A stretch of 64,000 nt of DNA, taken from NCBI RefSeq assembly GCF_001005215.1, contig NZ_LBNQ01000009.1:1-64000 (forward strand). The letters run 5' to 3'. The notes under the pieces are model-generated. The model searched no databases and had not been told where the DNA came from. It saw only the letters and a list, made by a program, of their open reading frames with translations. This document shows, one piece after another, positions 44,642-53,235 of this stretch (the first letter of the stretch is position 1; every line of letters starts with the position of its first letter). This stretch comes from Lampropedia cohaerens (lineage in GTDB: Bacteria; Pseudomonadota; Gammaproteobacteria; Burkholderiales; Burkholderiaceae_C). The position numbers were made by a program, and so were the translations under genes.

Positions 44642-44910
44642 AGAACCTGTTTACGATCTTTTTATGCACCGCGTTGCCTCACCAGGCGATGCGATGCAAG
44701 GCGCAAACCGCAGTCGGGCTGGTGGCCCGACGAGGATTGGCAACGCCGCAGCGTGCGTCTGGCGAGGCAACCCCAAGGGCAGCCAGGCAAAGGCGCACTG
44801 GACTGCGTTGCCCGCCTTGCGCAGACGCCCAGTCTGGGCTGCGGCAGGCGCCTTGCCCGCCGCGCCTTTGCCTGACTGCGCGGTGCATAAAAAGATCGTA
44901 AACAGGTTCT
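44642..44910. mobile_element. 269-bp MITE-like element with perfect 32-bp terminal inverted repeats
   Basis: Bases 44642-44673, beginning AGAACCTGTTTACGATCTTT, are repeated exactly in reverse complement at 44879-44910. The 205 bases between them are GC-rich, have no ribosome site, and contain no recognisable protein. Arms of this length around a short non-coding core, in the gap between two unrelated genes, fit a miniature inverted-repeat transposable element or a repetitive intergenic unit. GAGGC occurs near the left arm (44631-44635) and directly at the right edge (44911-44915), but the left copy is separated by six bases, so a target duplication is not proven. No transposase with such ends is in the window. 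Confidence 0.65.
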
Positions 44911-45025
44911 GAGGCGCAAGACGTGTTTGGCGCAGCTTCAGCCGCGATATAGCGCAATTGCAGCGGATGGTCAATGCCGCCAGCGGCGTCTGGTCGCAGT
45001 GGCGCGCGCGGACGCTTTTTCCTTG

Positions 45026-46558
45026 ATGTGCTTTTCTATGTATTCGACCGGGTCTTCCCCTCCAGGCGCCGTGCGCGCTGACGGCAATCGCTGGCTGGTG
45101 CTGGCGATAGTGTCTATTGCGCTGCTGCTCATCGTCATCGACATGACCGTGCTTTACACAGCCCTGCCGGTGCTCACGCACGACCTGCACGCCACGGGAA
45201 AGCAGAAGCTGTGGATCGTCAACATGTATCCGCTGGTCGTGGCGGGTCTGCTGCCCGGCGCGGGAACGCTGGGCGATCGCTATGGGCATAGGCGTACCTT
45301 TCTGGCCGGGCTGGCAGTGTTTGGCATCGCCTCGCTGTGGGCCGCCTACTCACCGACTGCGCAGTCGCTGATTGCCGCGCGCGCAGCGCTGGCCGTGGGC
45401 GCCGCGCTGATGATGCCCGCGACGCTGGCCATCATCCGGCACACCTTCACCGATGGTGCGGAACGGGGCATTGCTATCGGCGTCTGGGCTGCGGTGGCGT
45501 CAGGCGGCGCGGCGCTGGGGCCGGTGCTCGGCGGGTTCCTGCTGATGCACTTCTGGTGGGGCTCGGTGTTTCTCATCAACGTGCCGGTGGTGCTGGTGAC
45601 CATTGTGCTGGTGCTCTGGCTGATTGCCCCCACGCGCAGCAACAAGGCGCGCAAGTGGGACTGGCAGGGCTCCGTACTGGCGCTGCTGGGATTGATGGGT
45701 GCCACCTATGCCGTCAAGGCGGCGGCGCAGCCCCGTGCGGATTGGCCAAGCGTAGCCGCGGCCGGGATTGCCGGCGTGGTGCTGCTGGCACTGTTCATGC
45801 GTCGCCAGCGGCGCATCGCCCACCCGCTCATCGATTTCACGCTGCTGCATGACCGCTTCTTTACTGTCGGGGTGGTCGCCGCCGTCATGTGTTCGGTGGC
45901 CTTCATCGGCTTTCAGCTGGTGTTCACGCAATGGCTGCAGCTGGTGCGCCAGCTCACGCCGCTGCAGGCCGGGCTGCAGGTGGTGCCTTTGGCGCTGGCG
46001 TCGTTCGTCGCCGGACCGGTGGCCGGGCGCTGGATGGAGCGCGCCGGCACGCGCAACGTGATTCTTGCGGGCATTGCGATGAGCATCGTCGGATTGCTGG
46101 CGATCATGGCAACCTACCAGGGCATGGGCTGGCCCTTGCTGGCGGCACTGGCGCTGTTCGGTGGGGGGTATGGCGCAGCGGTGACAGGCGCGTCTTCGGC
46201 CATCATGTTCAACGCCCCTGCGGAGAAGGCAGGCATGGCCGCTTCCATTGAGGAGGTGTCCTACGAACTGGGAGGCTCGTTTGGCGTCGCCCTGATGGGC
46301 AGCCTGATGACGGCCGCCTATGCTTCCACCCTGCAGTTGCCCGATTACCTGCAGTCCTACCCGCAGGCGCGCGAGAGCATCGATGAAGCCTACCTGGTTG
46401 CCGAGTCACTGCCACTGACGTTGGCGCAGGAACTGGCCGGCTTGGCCAGCACCGCCTTCAGCCACGCCTTTGCGGTGGTCACTGCCGCCGCCATTGCAGT
46501 GTTGGTGCTGACCTTGCTGGGGTTGCTGCTCTGGCGCCCGCGCACGAAAAGCGCGTGA
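45026..46558 (+). CDS. MFS drug exporter, DHA2 (QacA/EmrB) family, 14 segments
   Basis: This protein has about 510 residues; ATGs at 45026 and 45038 both lack a ribosome site. It shows IDMTVLYTALPVLTHDLHATGKQKLWIVNMYPLV (motif D1), the motif A-like GTLGDRYGHRRTFLAG, and motif C-like GGAALGPVLGGFLL. About 14 hydrophobic segments and the length indicate the DHA2 group of proton-coupled multidrug exporters. A regulator such as tetR is not adjacent. The 404 bases upstream hold only the MITE-like element and no other signal that I see. Confidence 0.88.
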   Translation: MCFSMYSTGSSPPGAVRADGNRWLVLAIVSIALLLIVIDMTVLYTALPVLTHDLHATGKQKLWIVNMYPLVVAGLLPGAGTLGDRYGHRRTFLAGLAVFGIASLWAAYSPTAQSLIAARAALAVGAALMMPATLAIIRHTFTDGAERGIAIGVWAAVASGGAALGPVLGGFLLMHFWWGSVFLINVPVVLVTIVLVLWLIAPTRSNKARKWDWQGSVLALLGLMGATYAVKAAAQPRADWPSVAAAGIAGVVLLALFMRRQRRIAHPLIDFTLLHDRFFTVGVVAAVMCSVAFIGFQLVFTQWLQLVRQLTPLQAGLQVVPLALASFVAGPVAGRWMERAGTRNVILAGIAMSIVGLLAIMATYQGMGWPLLAALALFGGGYGAAVTGASSAIMFNAPAEKAGMAASIEEVSYELGGSFGVALMGSLMTAAYASTLQLPDYLQSYPQARESIDEAYLVAESLPLTLAQELAGLASTAFSHAFAVVTAAAIAVLVLTLLGLLLWRPRTKSA

Positions 46559-46590
46559 ACACGCCCTGACAGGCATGTGGGTGTGCCAGG

Positions 46591-47856
46591 TCAGCCCACC
46601 CGCAGCGTCAACGCCGGCACGTAACTGAACAGCAGCAGCACCAGCAGGGCTGCCAGATAAAACGGCAGCAGCTCCCGCACGACGCGCAACACCGGCACAC
46701 GTGCAATGGTGCTGGAGATGAACAGCGTAGTGCCTGCCGGTGGCGTGTACAGCCCGATGCTCAGATTGAGCACCATGACGATGCCCAGTTGCAGGGGGTC
46801 GAGCCCGATCTGCTGCGCCAGCGGCACGAAGATCGGCCCGAGCAGCAGGATGGCTGCTGGCAGGTCGATGAACATGCCGACCAGCAGCATGATGGCGTTC
46901 ATGACCAAAATGATTGCCCAGGGTTCGCGCAGGGTTTCCAGGCACCAGGCGGTAAATGTCTGGGGAATCTGCGCGTAGGTCAGCAGCCAGGCAACCACGG
47001 ACGATCCCATGATGACCAGCATGACCACACCGGTGGAGATGCCGGCCGCCAGTACGGCATCTTTGATGCGCGCAAGGCTCAGGTCGCGGTAGACGAACAG
47101 GCCCATGCAGAGTGCGTACAGCGTGGCCAGCACGGAGACCTCGGTCGGGGTCGCGATGCCAAAGCGCAGCAATACCAGGATCATGACGGGCAGAGCCAAG
47201 GCAGGAATGGCCTTGAGCAGAAGGGGCCAGAAGCGGCGCCAGTCGAACGGCGCACGATGACAGGGGAAGCCGCGCAGGCGCGCCGAGACATAACAAACGG
47301 CGATGAACGCTGCGGTAATCGTCAGTCCGGGAAGCACGCCGGCGATGAAGAGGTCGCCGATGGAGACTCCCGAGACGAGCGAATACAGAATCAACGGTAT
47401 CGAGGGCGGAATCAGCACCGCGATCATCGACGTGGCGGCATTGTTGGCCGCGTTGAATGCCGCTGGATAGCCTTCGCGCGTCTGCCAGGGAATGAGGATT
47501 GAGCCCATGGCGGTGGCGTCGGCCACGGCCGAGCCTGATACCCCGCCCACGGTTGCCGAACCCAGTACGGTGACGGAGGCCAGCCCGCCCCGGTAACGCT
47601 GCACCAGCAGTTTGGCGAAGTCGATCAGGTTGCGCCCCAGCTCGCCGCTCATCATCAGTGAGCCCGCCAGGATAAAAAACGGCAGCGCCAGCATCGGGAA
47701 GGACTGCGTGGGCGCGAACATCTGCTGCGCCACCAGATTCATGGGCAGGAATTCGCTGGTGGTCAGCGCCAGCAGTCCGGCGATCACCAGCGCATGACCG
47801 ATCGGCACGGACAGCAGCAATAGGATGACAAAAGCGAGCACCAGTACAGCAATCAT
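46591..47856 (-). CDS. dctM: TRAP transporter large permease subunit DctM
   Basis: This 421-residue protein has about 12 membrane segments. Family marks are LSVPIGHALVIAGLLAL, FPMLALPFFILAGSLMMSGELGRNLIDFA, GSATVGGVSGSAVADATAMGSILIPW and PPSIPLILYSLVSGVSIGDLFIAGVLPG. Together with the small permease and the periplasmic binding protein it imports an organic acid or sugar-like solute with sodium. It overlaps dctQ by four bases and is the last gene of the SDR-transketolase-TRAP operon. Confidence 0.93.
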   Translation of the reverse strand: MIAVLVLAFVILLLLSVPIGHALVIAGLLALTTSEFLPMNLVAQQMFAPTQSFPMLALPFFILAGSLMMSGELGRNLIDFAKLLVQRYRGGLASVTVLGSATVGGVSGSAVADATAMGSILIPWQTREGYPAAFNAANNAATSMIAVLIPPSIPLILYSLVSGVSIGDLFIAGVLPGLTITAAFIAVCYVSARLRGFPCHRAPFDWRRFWPLLLKAIPALALPVMILVLLRFGIATPTEVSVLATLYALCMGLFVYRDLSLARIKDAVLAAGISTGVVMLVIMGSSVVAWLLTYAQIPQTFTAWCLETLREPWAIILVMNAIMLLVGMFIDLPAAILLLGPIFVPLAQQIGLDPLQLGIVMVLNLSIGLYTPPAGTTLFISSTIARVPVLRVVRELLPFYLAALLVLLLFSYVPALTLRVG

Positions 47857-48407
47857 GGCGCGATCTCCTCACGAGCGGTTGGTGCGGCCAGGCCGGAGCC
47901 ACCCTCCAGCACTGCGCGCAGGGCAATGAGCAGACTGCACAGCGCGGTGCTGCATGCGGCGAATGCGATGGCGGCGTAGGGCCAGCTCAACGGTGTCGCC
48001 AGCATGGGGCTGCGCTCAATGGCGACGATGTGCATCATTTCCACGATGACCTTGAACAGCACCACATAGGCGGCGACCAGCAGCAGGTGCACCAGCGCCG
48101 TCAGTGCGCTGCGCCCACGCGCGCCCAGATGGTGGCCCGCCAGGTCGATGTTGATGTGGCCGCCGTTCTGCACGGCCAGCACGATGCCTGCGGCAATCAT
48201 CCAGGGAAAGAGCAGCGCGGGCAGTTCCGCTACCCAGTCAATGCTGCCGCCGTGCAGAAAGTAGCGCACGGCAACGTTGCACGCCAGGCCCACCAGCAAC
48301 ACCACAATGGTGCTGCCGATGATCAGTTTGCACAGTCCGCTGATCGCAATGTCGATACAGCGGCTTGCGCTTGCAAGCCTGTGCCGCCAGGATGGTTGAT
48401 GCACCAT
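47853..48407 (-). CDS. dctQ: TRAP transporter small permease subunit DctQ
   Basis: This is a 184-residue protein with four membrane segments. I chose the ATG at 48407 because AAGGAG lies six bases upstream; the frame could begin nine codons earlier. The pattern CNVAVRYFLHGGSIDWVAELPALLFPWMI and GGHINIDL is typical of DctQ. It lies between the binding-protein and the large permease genes and overlaps the latter by ATGA. Confidence 0.9.
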   Translation of the reverse strand: MVHQPSWRHRLASASRCIDIAISGLCKLIIGSTIVVLLVGLACNVAVRYFLHGGSIDWVAELPALLFPWMIAAGIVLAVQNGGHINIDLAGHHLGARGRSALTALVHLLLVAAYVVLFKVIVEMMHIVAIERSPMLATPLSWPYAAIAFAACSTALCSLLIALRAVLEGGSGLAAPTAREEIAP

Positions 48408-48435
48408 CGCAGTCTCCTTGTCCGCGCCACGCATG

Positions 48436-49431
48436 TCAGGTAGCGGCTGCCGCGTCGATCAAGCTGGCAACCAGCTTGCCAAATGGCTTTTGCTTCCATG
48501 CCTGCCCGACGGATGCCGTCGCTTCCTGGAAGGCGGGGCGATCCACCTCGTTGATTTGCACACCGGGGCGCTGGGCGAATTCGGTTAGCAACTGCTGATC
48601 GGCTTCTCGCATCCATTGACGCTGGCGTACACCGGCTTCCTCGGCGGCGGCGCGGATGGCTTCGAATTCCGGCTGACCGACCTTGCCCTGCGTCATGCGG
48701 GCGACGAAGAACGGGTTGCATTGCCACACATGGCCCGTCAGGCTGATATAGGGGTTGACTTCGTACAGCTTGGAACTGTCGATGTTCGCCAGCGGGTTCT
48801 CCTGCCCATCCACAACGCCCTGTTGCAGCGCGAGATACAGCTCGCCAAAGGCAATCTGTTCGGGGCTGGCACCCAGCGCGCGGAAGATGTCCATGAGCAT
48901 CGCATCGGCGGGTACGCGGATTTTCATGCCGCGCAGGTCCTCAGGGCGCTCGATCGGCCGCCGGCTGTTGGTGCAGTGGCGCACGCCGTTGTCCCACCAG
49001 CTCAGCAGCGTCAATCCTTTGCTCGTGAAGGCGTCGGCCAGTTGCGCACCAATCGGGCCCTGCAGCACCTTGAAGGCGTGGGATGCATCCCGAAAAAGAA
49101 ACGGCAAGCCCAGTGCGTTGAGCTCCGGGGACACGGCGGCGCTGGCCCCCTGGCTGTTGATGCAGAAGTCCAGCACCCCGGTGCGCAGGCTGGTGAGCAT
49201 GGCCGCATCGCTGCCCAGTTGCTCCGAGCCGGCGATGTTGATCTTGACCGCGCCGGCGGTTTTCTCGTGCACCAGCTGTGCAAACAGTTCGGCGCCGCGG
49301 GCACGCGGGTTGCCTGGCGCTGCGCCGTGGCCCAGTGTCAGCGTCACGGCTGCGTTGGCCGAGCGCAGGAATGCAGGCGCCAGCGGCGCGGCTACGGCGG
49401 CGGCAACAAAGGTTCTACGGGTCACTGTCAT
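48436..49431 (-). CDS. dctP: TRAP transporter substrate-binding protein DctP
   Basis: This 331-residue periplasmic protein starts at MTVTRRTFVAAAVAAPL behind GGAGA; the TRRTF motif suggests export by the Tat pathway. The DctP blocks are LGHGAAPGNPRARGAELFAQLV, GSEQLGSDAAMLTSLRTGVLD, and DLRGMKIRVPADAMLMDIFRALGASPEQIAFGELYLALQQGVVDGQENP (the last part contains the conserved Arg that binds the ligand carboxylate). This Arg implies an organic acid or sugar-acid ligand. It follows the transketolase genes in one operon. Confidence 0.92.
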   Translation of the reverse strand: MTVTRRTFVAAAVAAPLAPAFLRSANAAVTLTLGHGAAPGNPRARGAELFAQLVHEKTAGAVKINIAGSEQLGSDAAMLTSLRTGVLDFCINSQGASAAVSPELNALGLPFLFRDASHAFKVLQGPIGAQLADAFTSKGLTLLSWWDNGVRHCTNSRRPIERPEDLRGMKIRVPADAMLMDIFRALGASPEQIAFGELYLALQQGVVDGQENPLANIDSSKLYEVNPYISLTGHVWQCNPFFVARMTQGKVGQPEFEAIRAAAEEAGVRQRQWMREADQQLLTEFAQRPGVQINEVDRPAFQEATASVGQAWKQKPFGKLVASLIDAAAAT

Positions 49432-49501
49432 GGCTTGTCTCCTGAAGATTTTTATGGTGTGAGGATATTGGCAAGCGGCCCACGCTGCTGCGGCAGCGTG
49501 G

Positions 49502-50512
49502 CTACAGCCAGGCCTTGATCGCTTGGGCCATCCGGTCGGTCGAGATACCGTAGCGATCGTGCAATGTCGGCAGGGCGCCGGCATCCAGGAAGGCATCGGG
49601 CAGCGCGATGTGCCGCAACGGGCCAGTCGGCTGTACGCCGGCGCTGAGCAGCGCATAGGCCACGGCCTCGCCCAGCCCTCCCACGCTGGCGTGGTTTTCG
49701 GCCACGACGACCAGCCGGGGCTTGCGCTGCACCTCGGCGAGAATGGTCTTGACATCCAGCGGCTTGATGGTGGGCGAGTGCAGCACGGCGACATCCACGC
49801 TGTCACCAGCGAGCTGCTTGGCAACCTCCAGTGCACGCATGGTCAGCAGTCCGCTGGAAATGATGAGCACGTCATTGCCATCGCGCAGCAGTTTGGCCTT
49901 GCCGATCTCGAAGTGGTAATCGTATTCGTCGAGCACCAGCGGGACCTTGCCGCGCAACAGCCGCAGGTAGACCGGACCGCGGTGTGCCGCCATGGCCGGC
50001 ACGGCCTCACGGATGTCCAGCGCATCGCAGGGGTCGATGATGGTCAGGCCGGGAATGCCCCGGAAGATGGCGACGTCCTCGGTCGCCTGGTGGCTGGGCC
50101 CATAGCCGGTGGTCAGGCCGGGCAGGGCGCAGGCGATCTTGACGTCGAGGTTCTCCTCGGCGATGACCTGGTGGATGAAGTCATAGGCGCGCCGCGAGGC
50201 AAACACCGCGTAAGTGGTGACGAAAGGCGTGAAGCCTTCCTTGGCCATGCCGCCGGCTGCGCCCATCAACAGCTGTTCGGCCATGCCCATCTGGAAGAAG
50301 CGTTCCGGCCAGGCCTGCGCGAAGATGTGCAGATCGGTGTACTTGGCCAGATCGGCCGTCATGCCGACCACATCCGGGCGCTGTTCGGCCAGCGCCTTGA
50401 GGGCAAAACCGAAGGGCGCGTTCTCGGTGCGCTGGTCATCACCGGCGATGGAGGCGATCATGGCCGACGTCTTCAGCCGCGGCTTGACGGAAGTGGATGC
50501 GCTCTGGTTCAT
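49502..50512 (-). CDS. Transketolase-like protein, C-terminal subunit
   Basis: This 336-residue protein is the pyrimidine-binding plus C-terminal half of a transketolase. It has PFGFALKALAEQRPDVVGMTADLAKYT, the catalytic Glu in FFQMGMAEQLLMGAAGGMAKEG, and GYGPSHQATEDVAIFRGIPGLTII, then a C-terminal domain from DVLIISSGLLTMRALEVAKQL. It overlaps the N-terminal subunit gene by four bases (ATGA). The pair would form a split transketolase that needs thiamine diphosphate. The substrate is unknown; split forms of this sort sit in catabolic gene clusters. Confidence 0.9.
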   Translation of the reverse strand: MNQSASTSVKPRLKTSAMIASIAGDDQRTENAPFGFALKALAEQRPDVVGMTADLAKYTDLHIFAQAWPERFFQMGMAEQLLMGAAGGMAKEGFTPFVTTYAVFASRRAYDFIHQVIAEENLDVKIACALPGLTTGYGPSHQATEDVAIFRGIPGLTIIDPCDALDIREAVPAMAAHRGPVYLRLLRGKVPLVLDEYDYHFEIGKAKLLRDGNDVLIISSGLLTMRALEVAKQLAGDSVDVAVLHSPTIKPLDVKTILAEVQRKPRLVVVAENHASVGGLGEAVAYALLSAGVQPTGPLRHIALPDAFLDAGALPTLHDRYGISTDRMAQAIKAWL

Positions 50513-51369
50513 GCGGGCTCTCCTTGCTGGTAGGCAGCATCGAGAATGGCGATGGCCTGTTGCCATTCGGCTTCCTCGACGCGGATGAAATGGTTCTTCT
50601 CGCGCTGTTCGAGAAACGGCACGCCCTTGCCCATCAGCGTGTCGAGCAGGATCACGCGCGGCTGCGGCGCAGCATGCTGGCGGGCACTGTCGAAGGCCTG
50701 CACCAGTGCGGACAGGTCGTTGCCATCGACGCGCTGTACGTGCCAGCCGAATGCGGCCCACTTGTCCTGCAGCGGCTCAAATCCCAGCACCTGGCTGGAA
50801 GGGCCATCGGCCTGCTGGTTGTTGATGTCGACCAGGCAGATCAGGTTGCCCAGCTGATGGTGCGCAGCCGACAGCGCGGCCTCCCAGACGGCACCTTCGT
50901 CAAGTTCGCCATCGGACATCGAGTTGTAGACGAATGCCGGATTGCCCTTGTGGCGCAGGCCCAGGGCGGTGCCCACGGCAATTGCCAGACCCTGGCCCAG
51001 CGATCCGCCGGAGATCTCCATTCCCGGCGTGTAGCAGGCCATGCCGGACATGGGCAGGCGGCTGTCGTCGCTGCCGTAGCTCTCCAGTTCTTCCTGCGCG
51101 ATGATGCCCGCTTCCAGCAGCGCTGCGTAGAGGGCAATGGCGTAGTGGCCGTGCGAGAGCAGGAAGCGGTCGCGCTGTTCCCACTGCGGATTGGTGGGGT
51201 CGTAGCGCAGTGCGTGGCGATAGGCGACGGCGAGCATGTCGGCCAGACCCAGTGCCTGGCCGATGTAGCCCTGGCCCTGTACTTCGCCCATGCGCAGCGC
51301 ATAGCGGCGGATGCGATAGGCTGCAGCGCGCAGCTGCGCCAGCTTGTCGGCGGATGTGGTGGTTGTCAT
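50509..51369 (-). CDS. Transketolase-like protein, N-terminal (TPP-binding) subunit
   Basis: This 286-residue protein starts behind AAAGGA. The thiamine-diphosphate domain shows LLSHGHYAIALYAAL, then GMEISGGSLGQGLAIAVGTALG and SDGELDEGAVWEAALSAAHHQLGNLICLVDINNQQ. The usual GDG at the start of the TPP motif is SDG here; the metal-binding Asp and the following Asn are kept. It forms one enzyme with the next gene. The SDR gene is 22 bases upstream. Confidence 0.9.
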   Translation of the reverse strand: MTTTTSADKLAQLRAAAYRIRRYALRMGEVQGQGYIGQALGLADMLAVAYRHALRYDPTNPQWEQRDRFLLSHGHYAIALYAALLEAGIIAQEELESYGSDDSRLPMSGMACYTPGMEISGGSLGQGLAIAVGTALGLRHKGNPAFVYNSMSDGELDEGAVWEAALSAAHHQLGNLICLVDINNQQADGPSSQVLGFEPLQDKWAAFGWHVQRVDGNDLSALVQAFDSARQHAAPQPRVILLDTLMGKGVPFLEQREKNHFIRVEEAEWQQAIAILDAAYQQGEPA

Positions 51370-51391
51370 GCGATGGTCCTTTGCAGTTGCT

Positions 51392-52147
51392 TCAGCCATG
51401 GATCAGCATGCCGCCGTTGACATCGATGACAGCGCCAGTGATGTAGGACGAAAGGTCCGAGGCCAGAAAGAGGTAGGCGTTGGCCACGTCCTGCGCCTGA
51501 CCCAGGCGTGCCAGCGGAATGCCCTTGAGGATCTCGCCACGCAGCTGTGGCGTGAGCTTGTCGCCCGTGATGTCGGTCTGGATAAGGCCCGGCGTGACGC
51601 AGTTGACGCGCACGTTGTCCGGCCCCAGCTCGCGCGCCATGGCCTTGGCCAGCCCCAGCACGCCGGCCTTGGCGGCCGAATAGTGCGGCCCGCCGAAAAT
51701 GCCCCCGCCGCGCTGCGCCGACACCGAAGACATGCAGGCGATGGCGCCACTGCGCTGCGCGCGGAACGTCGGAATGAAAGCCTGGCTCAGGTACAGCACG
51801 CCGCGCAGGTTGACGTCCATGATGCGGTCCCAACTGGCGGGGTCGATTTCCATGATCTTGACCGGCTGCGTCACGCCGGCATTGTTGACCAGCACGTCGA
51901 TGCGCTGATAGTGCTGCAACACCTGTGCGGCGGCCTGTTCGCAGGCGGACTTGTCGGTCACGTCGCAGGCCAGCCCGAGGTGGCCTGCGCCTTCCAGGCT
52001 GGCAGCAGCCGTGTGTGCCGCTTGCGCATCCAGATCCAGGATCACGACCTTCGCGCCGTGCGCTGCGAATGTTCTGGCGGTTGCCAGACCGATGCCGCGG
52101 GGGCTGGCCGCGCCGGAAATCACTGCAATTCTGTCCTTGAGCAACAT
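51392..52147 (-). CDS. SDR family oxidoreductase, FabG-like
   Basis: This 251-residue Rossmann enzyme starts behind GGAG at 52147. The cofactor motif reads VISGAASPRGIGLATART (an extended TGxxxGIG), Asp after VVILDLDAQ suggests NAD(H), and NNAGVTQ is followed by Ser of the catalytic triad in CMSSVSAQ and YSAAKAG (Tyr-x3-Lys). It is the first gene of the operon and would oxidise or reduce the imported substrate or a product. It is divergent from the LysR gene, 173 bases apart. Confidence 0.92.
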   Translation of the reverse strand: MLLKDRIAVISGAASPRGIGLATARTFAAHGAKVVILDLDAQAAHTAAASLEGAGHLGLACDVTDKSACEQAAAQVLQHYQRIDVLVNNAGVTQPVKIMEIDPASWDRIMDVNLRGVLYLSQAFIPTFRAQRSGAIACMSSVSAQRGGGIFGGPHYSAAKAGVLGLAKAMARELGPDNVRVNCVTPGLIQTDITGDKLTPQLRGEILKGIPLARLGQAQDVANAYLFLASDLSSYITGAVIDVNGGMLIHG

Positions 52148-52261
52148 GCTGTTTGTCTCCAATGGTTCGCCCGCAAGGGGCGGGGCACCGGCTGCTGGCT
52201 GCAACGGCCTGGCGGCGTTACGCACATGCGTCACCGATTTCGTTGATCGATGAATGCTATG

Positions 52262-52293
52262 AATTATTCTTCCGGATAACAAACGGGATAATT
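52262..52293. promoter_or_regulatory. Inverted repeat in the SDR/lysR divergent region
   Basis: AATTAT (52262-52267) and ATAATT (52288-52293) are inverted repeats 20 bases apart in an AT-richer patch between two divergent starts. The position fits a binding site for the adjacent LysR-type protein. TGCATGCA at 52293-52300 is a second short palindrome. Confidence 0.3.
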
Positions 52294-52320
52294 GCATGCA
52301 TTAATGAGTAGATATCACCA

Positions 52321-53217
52321 ATGATCCGGACTTTCCCTATTTCCGTTCTGCGCACTTTCGAGGCAGCAGCGCGCACCGGCTCGTTCAGGGCGGCGGCCAG
52401 CGAGCTGTTTCTCTCGCCCAGTGCGGTCAGTCATGCAATCCGGCGGCTGGAAGACAGTCTGGGCACGTCGCTGTTCAAGCGCACGACGCGCTCGATCACG
52501 CTCACCCCTGCCGGCGAGACGCTGTACGGCCATGTCTCCCGCGCGCTTGACGAACTGCGCCAGGGCATTGATCAGGTCGCCACCAAGGGGCCCACCATCT
52601 TGCGTCTGCACTCCGCGCCAAGCTTTGCCGCCCAGTGGCTGCTGCCGCGCCTGCGAGACTTTCTCCAGAGTCATCCCCAGATCGACTTGCGTCTGGCAGC
52701 GAACACCGACTACGTGCGTTTTGAGTACAACGAGTTTGACTTGGACATCGTTTATGGCAAGCCACGCTCGGACGCACAGGTGGTGATTCCCCTGGCGCAG
52801 GAGCTCATCACGCCGATGTGCGCACCGGCGCTGGCCGGCCGCATCCGGCGCATCAGCGATCTGTACGACATGCCGCTGATTCAGAGCGATGTCAAACAGA
52901 TTCGCTGGGCCGGCTGGTTTGCCGAGCAGGGTCTGCCACCGCCGGTGCTCAAGGGCGCGCGCTTTGACCGCAGCTTCATGGCTATCGCAGCCGCCGTCGA
53001 TGGCCTGGGGGTGGCGCTGGAGTCAACCCTGCTGGCCGAGCGGGAACTGGCCAGCGGGCGGCTGGTCAGGCCGCTGGCGGGCGTGGAGCGGGACATCTTT
53101 TACGCGGGCCACCACCTGACTTATTCGCGTGCCAGTCGACGCACCCATGCCATTGGCGTATTCCAGTCGTGGCTGGCCCGGGAGCTCGGGCTTGCGACGC
53201 CGCTGGCCGAGGACTGA
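52321..53217 (+). CDS. LysR-type regulator, GcvA-like
   Basis: This is a 298-residue protein. The N-terminal winged helix reads ISVLRTFEAAARTGSFRAAA then ELFLSPSAVSHAIRRLEDSLGTSLFKRTTRS. The effector domain (LRLHSAPSFAAQWLLPRLRDF, ELITPMCAPALAG, GLGVALESTLLAERELASGRLV) is of the GcvA/AmpR type. It is transcribed away from the SDR-transketolase-TRAP operon and is the obvious candidate regulator. Confidence 0.9.
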   Translation: MIRTFPISVLRTFEAAARTGSFRAAASELFLSPSAVSHAIRRLEDSLGTSLFKRTTRSITLTPAGETLYGHVSRALDELRQGIDQVATKGPTILRLHSAPSFAAQWLLPRLRDFLQSHPQIDLRLAANTDYVRFEYNEFDLDIVYGKPRSDAQVVIPLAQELITPMCAPALAGRIRRISDLYDMPLIQSDVKQIRWAGWFAEQGLPPPVLKGARFDRSFMAIAAAVDGLGVALESTLLAERELASGRLVRPLAGVERDIFYAGHHLTYSRASRRTHAIGVFQSWLARELGLATPLAED

Positions 53218-53235
53218 TCCATCCGACGCAGGATT

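Noticed and set aside
44622-44669. Pseudopilin start inside the inverted repeat (MHKKIVNRF...)
   Set aside because: The arm reads the same outward on both sides, so the extension is a product of the repeat; the ATG at 44621 gives a normal prepilin leader.
46406-47926. 506-codon minus-strand frame overlapping dctM
   Set aside because: It is in another frame of the same strand as dctM; the product is Arg/His-rich with no membrane pattern. dctM has full homology.
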